DNA from: Succinivibrio sp.
GTDB taxonomy: Bacteria > Pseudomonadota > Gammaproteobacteria > Enterobacterales > Succinivibrionaceae
Assembly (NCBI GenBank): GCA_017959135.1
Contig: JAGDBH010000322.1
Span: 1 to 9,321, forward strand
Direction of reading: 5' to 3'
Length of the DNA: 9,321 bases
The position numbers and the translations under genes were made by a program. Each line of letters begins with the position of its first letter. Position 1 is the stretch's first letter. Shown piece by piece: positions 7,138-9,321 of the stretch. The notes under the pieces are model-generated. The model was not told the DNA's origin, searched no databases, and was given only the letters and a program-made list of their open reading frames with translations.

Positions 7138-7192
7138 GCTGATAGTTTTGTGAAATATAGTTATTTCTTTTTAATCTTAATGAGTATGTACC

Positions 7193-8167
7193 TTAATTAT
7201 CCACATCCACATTCTTGTAAAGCATCGGAATGATATCTCTACAGAAAAACTTGCTTGCTGTCATAGTGGCTTCAAAATTAAGATTATCCTTAAAATCCAG
7301 AGACAGATTAGCCTTCTTGTGTGCTACAACAACTTCAGGATCTGACAGCATGGCTTCGAATTTCTTTTCGTAGTATTCAATAATCTCATCAGGAGTTCCT
7401 TTAGGAGCAACTATGCCTCTTGAGGAGCCATACCATTTGTCATAATACCCATATTCTGCCAGAGTAGGTATCTCAGGATAATCTCTTAGTCTTTGTTCTG
7501 AAAATGAAGCCAGAATTCTTATTTCAGGCTTAGCCTTTGCCAGTAATGGGGCAATATCCGGAATCTTAACGCAGGAAAACTGAACCTCATCGTTTAAAAG
7601 AGCAAGGATCTGATCAGATGTTCCTCCACAGTCTACGGCAACATAATTAAATCCTGCGGTATGAGACAAAAGCTGGGCTGCAGTGTGATTAGATGCCATA
7701 AAACCATTAGTAGAGGCAATCAGGTCTCCCCTGAGCTTGGCATCATCAACCAGATCTTTAATTGTCTGATAAGGACTGTCAGCTCTGACAATAACAATAG
7801 TAGACTCAGTCAGATGATTGCAGATAGGCACAACATCCTCCATTTTTATAGGAGAATTGTGTTTCAGAGAAAGACTTGCAAAAGTTGGCAGATTTACAAA
7901 ACCAATGGTATATCCATCTGGATTGGCATTAATAAGCTCTTTCCATCCCACAAGTCCATCTTCACCATCAATATTCCTGACGATCATTTTCTGACCAAAA
8001 TAACGCTCAGCATAAGAGCTTATCAGTCTGGCGCCTATATCGGTTCCGCTGCCTTTTTTATATGCTACAACCAAAGTTATATCCTTAGTTGGTTCCCAGG
8101 CACAGACTGTCGAAGTAAAACAGAATAAAAGAGAGAAAACAAATGATAGAAAGAGTTTTAATCTCAT
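7193..8167 (-). CDS. TctC/Bug-family periplasmic solute-binding protein
   Basis: A 324-residue member of the Bug family, which captures carboxylates such as citrate, or other anions, in the periplasm for tripartite tricarboxylate (TctABC) transporters. The signal peptide is MRLKLFLSFV plus a hydrophobic core ending near VCA at 21-23. The typical landmarks follow: ITLVVAYKKGSGTDIGARLI (30-49, the loop usually written PGGxxDxxAR), NPDGYTIGF (82-90), PEIPTLAEYGY (231-241) and GIVAPKGTP (251-259). The PGG of the ligand loop is KGS here. An upstream in-frame ATG at 8233 would add 22 residues ahead of a clear signal peptide. I prefer 8167 because the signal starts there, GGTGAG lies just upstream, and the length matches the family. 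No tctA or tctB is present. It follows the Sel1 gene without a visible terminator, and a weak TATACA at 8205-8200 could be its own -10. The ligand cannot be predicted. Confidence 0.85.
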   Translation of the reverse strand: MRLKLFLSFVFSLLFCFTSTVCAWEPTKDITLVVAYKKGSGTDIGARLISSYAERYFGQKMIVRNIDGEDGLVGWKELINANPDGYTIGFVNLPTFASLSLKHNSPIKMEDVVPICNHLTESTIVIVRADSPYQTIKDLVDDAKLRGDLIASTNGFMASNHTAAQLLSHTAGFNYVAVDCGGTSDQILALLNDEVQFSCVKIPDIAPLLAKAKPEIRILASFSEQRLRDYPEIPTLAEYGYYDKWYGSSRGIVAPKGTPDEIIEYYEKKFEAMLSDPEVVVAHKKANLSLDFKDNLNFEATMTASKFFCRDIIPMLYKNVDVDN

Positions 8168-8289
8168 ACTCTCACCATTTTTAGAAAAGAAATCCAGAAT
8201 GTATATACGTAAGGATATAAAAAGAAAAACCAAATAGATTCAGTATTGATCACGAATTGAAAGATCCACAAAAACTATTTCAGAATTAC

Positions 8290-9102
8290 TTACATACCCT
8301 CGTTATTAAGATTCTCATATTCATCACATCCCGGCTTATAGTGAAGATAACAGGCTTTAGAGTAATAAGCCTTACTGATTGTATAATCCTGCTCAATTCC
8401 CCAGCCGTTCGCATACATAACACCGGCATTGAAACAGCCTTCACCGGCACCAAGATCGCATCCTTTGGTGAAATACTCGTATGCCAGTTCATAGTTCTGT
8501 TCAACACCCTCACCCTGAGCGTAATTCAGGCCGATATTGGCACAGGCTTCACCGCTATCCATCTCACAGGCCTTAACATAATAGGAGTTTGCCATTTTAA
8601 GATCTTTATCAAGACCAAGTCCGTTATAGTAGGCGTTACCGATTAAAGTACATCCTGTTGCCTGTTCATGGTCACAGCCGATTCTTAATAGAGGAATTGC
8701 CTTATCAACAGATTTTTCGATACCGGAACCGAGGATATAACTGATACCTAGATTTACACAGCTTTCATAGAATTTAAGATCACAGGCCTTCCTGTATAGT
8801 GTTGCTGCCAGATCAAGATCGAGTTTAACGCCGTTTCCTACGGTATATAGATAGCCTAAATGTCCACATGCGGAACCATTATTGCTGTCACAGGCTGAAG
8901 TGAAGATCTTTGCTGCCTTAACAGGATCTGCCTCGATGAGATCACCACGAGCAAACTCACAGCCCAATGCGTCACACGCATCCATATCACCAGAATTACA
9001 CTGTTTCTCTAGCGACTCTATACGTGACTGCTGTGCTATTGCTGTAGTTGACACAACGCTGACGAAAAACGTCAATATCGTTATAGAAAAGACTTTTTTC
9101 AT
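8290..9102 (-). CDS. Secreted cysteine-rich Sel1-repeat protein (Hcp-like)
   Basis: A 270-residue protein with a cleavable signal peptide (residues 1-23, AIA before QQS) followed by Sel1-like, TPR-type helical repeats to the C-terminus. Repeats follow ACD...G..AC..LG..Y..G.GV..D...A...Y.KAC. Cysteines occur at 35, 71, 107, 143, 179, 215 and 251, each followed by a second at +8 (43, 79, 115, 151, 187, 223, 259). That is seven Cys-X7-Cys pairs at an exact 36-residue period, plus one extra Cys at 48. This is the disulfide-stapled architecture of Helicobacter cysteine-rich (Hcp) proteins, which implies an oxidising periplasmic or extracellular location. Such proteins act as interaction scaffolds; the partner is unknown. 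GGA six bases before the ATG supports the start. The TctC-like gene follows. Confidence 0.88.
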   Translation of the reverse strand: MKKVFSITILTFFVSVVSTTAIAQQSRIESLEKQCNSGDMDACDALGCEFARGDLIEADPVKAAKIFTSACDSNNGSACGHLGYLYTVGNGVKLDLDLAATLYRKACDLKFYESCVNLGISYILGSGIEKSVDKAIPLLRIGCDHEQATGCTLIGNAYYNGLGLDKDLKMANSYYVKACEMDSGEACANIGLNYAQGEGVEQNYELAYEYFTKGCDLGAGEGCFNAGVMYANGWGIEQDYTISKAYYSKACYLHYKPGCDEYENLNNEGM

Positions 9103-9321
9103 AAAATTTCCAGGTTCAAGTTTGCTTAAAGCAAAATGTCTGGCCTGAGTAATACCTTCATCTCTAATAAAATTTAATTATGTATAATTATATTTATAGT
9201 AGTAGGTATTATTAATTTTATAAAAATATATAGATATAACAAATTTGCGTAAGCCAAAAATTGTGACGAGTTGTACTTTTTTATTTAATTTACGTCAATG
9301 AGAAAAAAATGGATCCAAAAA
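9103..9321 (-). promoter_or_regulatory. Upstream region of the Sel1 gene with a possible promoter
   Basis: A 219-bp AT-rich leader or promoter region. On the minus strand TTGACG (9298-9293) is followed after 17 bp by TACAAC (9275-9270), a fair sigma70 match. It would give a leader of about 160 nt, and other -10-like AT stretches lie closer to the gene, so the true start of transcription is uncertain. No gene is visible here. Confidence 0.3.

Larger units (their letters stand above)
6738..7192. other. 455-bp intergenic region without a recognisable gene
   Basis: AT-rich sequence between the TctC-like gene and the lipoprotein gene. It holds the TctC-gene terminator (7108-7137), a 13-nt near-palindrome CTGAAAATTTCAG (7093-7105), a 26-nt hairpin (6953-6978), and the promoter with its straddling dyad (6783-6832). 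I see no ORF with a ribosome site, no tRNA and no RNA family I recognise. The middle part, about 6840-7090, is unexplained apart from the hairpin. Confidence 0.6.

Noticed and set aside
7661..8128. 155-codon plus-strand open frame
   Set aside because: It is antisense to the well-supported TctC-like gene and has no domain or ribosome site.
8257..9148. Plus-strand frames of 129 and 88 codons and a 75-codon minus-strand frame over the Sel1 gene
   Set aside because: The periodic cysteine repeats show that the 270-residue minus frame is the coding one; the others are by-products of the repeats.
4346..9154. A 14-of-15 match between minus-strand GTCTGGCCTCAGTA near 4346-4360 and plus-strand GTCTGGCCTGAGTA near 9139-9152
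   Set aside because: A match this short with one mismatch is expected a few times by chance among all positions of a window this size, and the flanks do not align.
9298..9321. ATG on the plus strand at the right edge, open to the end, behind TTGTGA-N17-TTTAAT (9261-9289)
   Set aside because: Only eight codons are visible, there is no ribosome site, and the promoter-like boxes are easily found by chance in such AT-rich DNA. A divergent gene is possible but not supported.
1..9321. CRISPR array, tRNA or rRNA genes, insertion sequences, attachment sites
   Set aside because: I saw no regularly spaced repeats, transposase-like reading frames, terminal inverted repeats or RNA genes.

Overview
The window is AT-rich, and every gene I can support lies on the minus strand, so transcription runs from high to low coordinates. 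Sigma70-like promoters, Shine-Dalgarno sequences (AGGAG, AAAGG, GAGAGG), intrinsic terminators, a lipobox lipoprotein and a TctC/Bug-type periplasmic protein point to a Gram-negative proteobacterium. A menaquinone-using anaerobic gammaproteobacterium of the Succinivibrionaceae type would fit. That placement is inference; no rRNA or other marker is present.

Layout in order of transcription. (1) 9102-8290: a secreted Sel1-repeat protein with seven cysteine pairs at an exact 36-residue period. (2) 8167-7193: an orphan TctC/Bug-type solute-binding protein, followed by a good intrinsic terminator at 7137-7108. (3) 7192-6738: a 455-bp gap without a gene, holding a 26-nt hairpin and a strong -35/-10 promoter that is straddled by an inverted repeat. 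(4) 6737-5967: a lipoprotein of unknown function, followed by an intrinsic terminator at 5867-5831. (5) 5730-4384 and 4274-2088: a P-loop ATPase (DUF2791/BrxD/SngB-like) and an Lhr-like SF2 helicase (BrxHI/SngC-like). These are two of the three components of the Shango anti-phage system, and are also the BrxD/BrxHI pair of type 2 BREX. The third Shango component (TerB-domain SngA) is not here; the ATPase has its own promoter directly behind the upstream gene's terminator. (6) 2037-1: three tightly packed menaquinone genes, menI (hotdog thioesterase), menB and menE. menE runs off the left edge.

The men genes act together. MenE activates o-succinylbenzoate with CoA, MenB closes the ring to 1,4-dihydroxy-2-naphthoyl-CoA, and MenI hydrolyses the thioester. 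From memory of family sequences, MenB and the short-N-terminus MenE look like the Bacteroidetes versions, which suggests horizontal transfer. The helicase ends only 50 nt before menI with no terminator seen, so the putative defence pair and the men genes may share a transcript.

The most interesting item is the TerB-less ATPase/helicase pair, possibly a reduced or split Shango-like system, joined to a central respiratory pathway.
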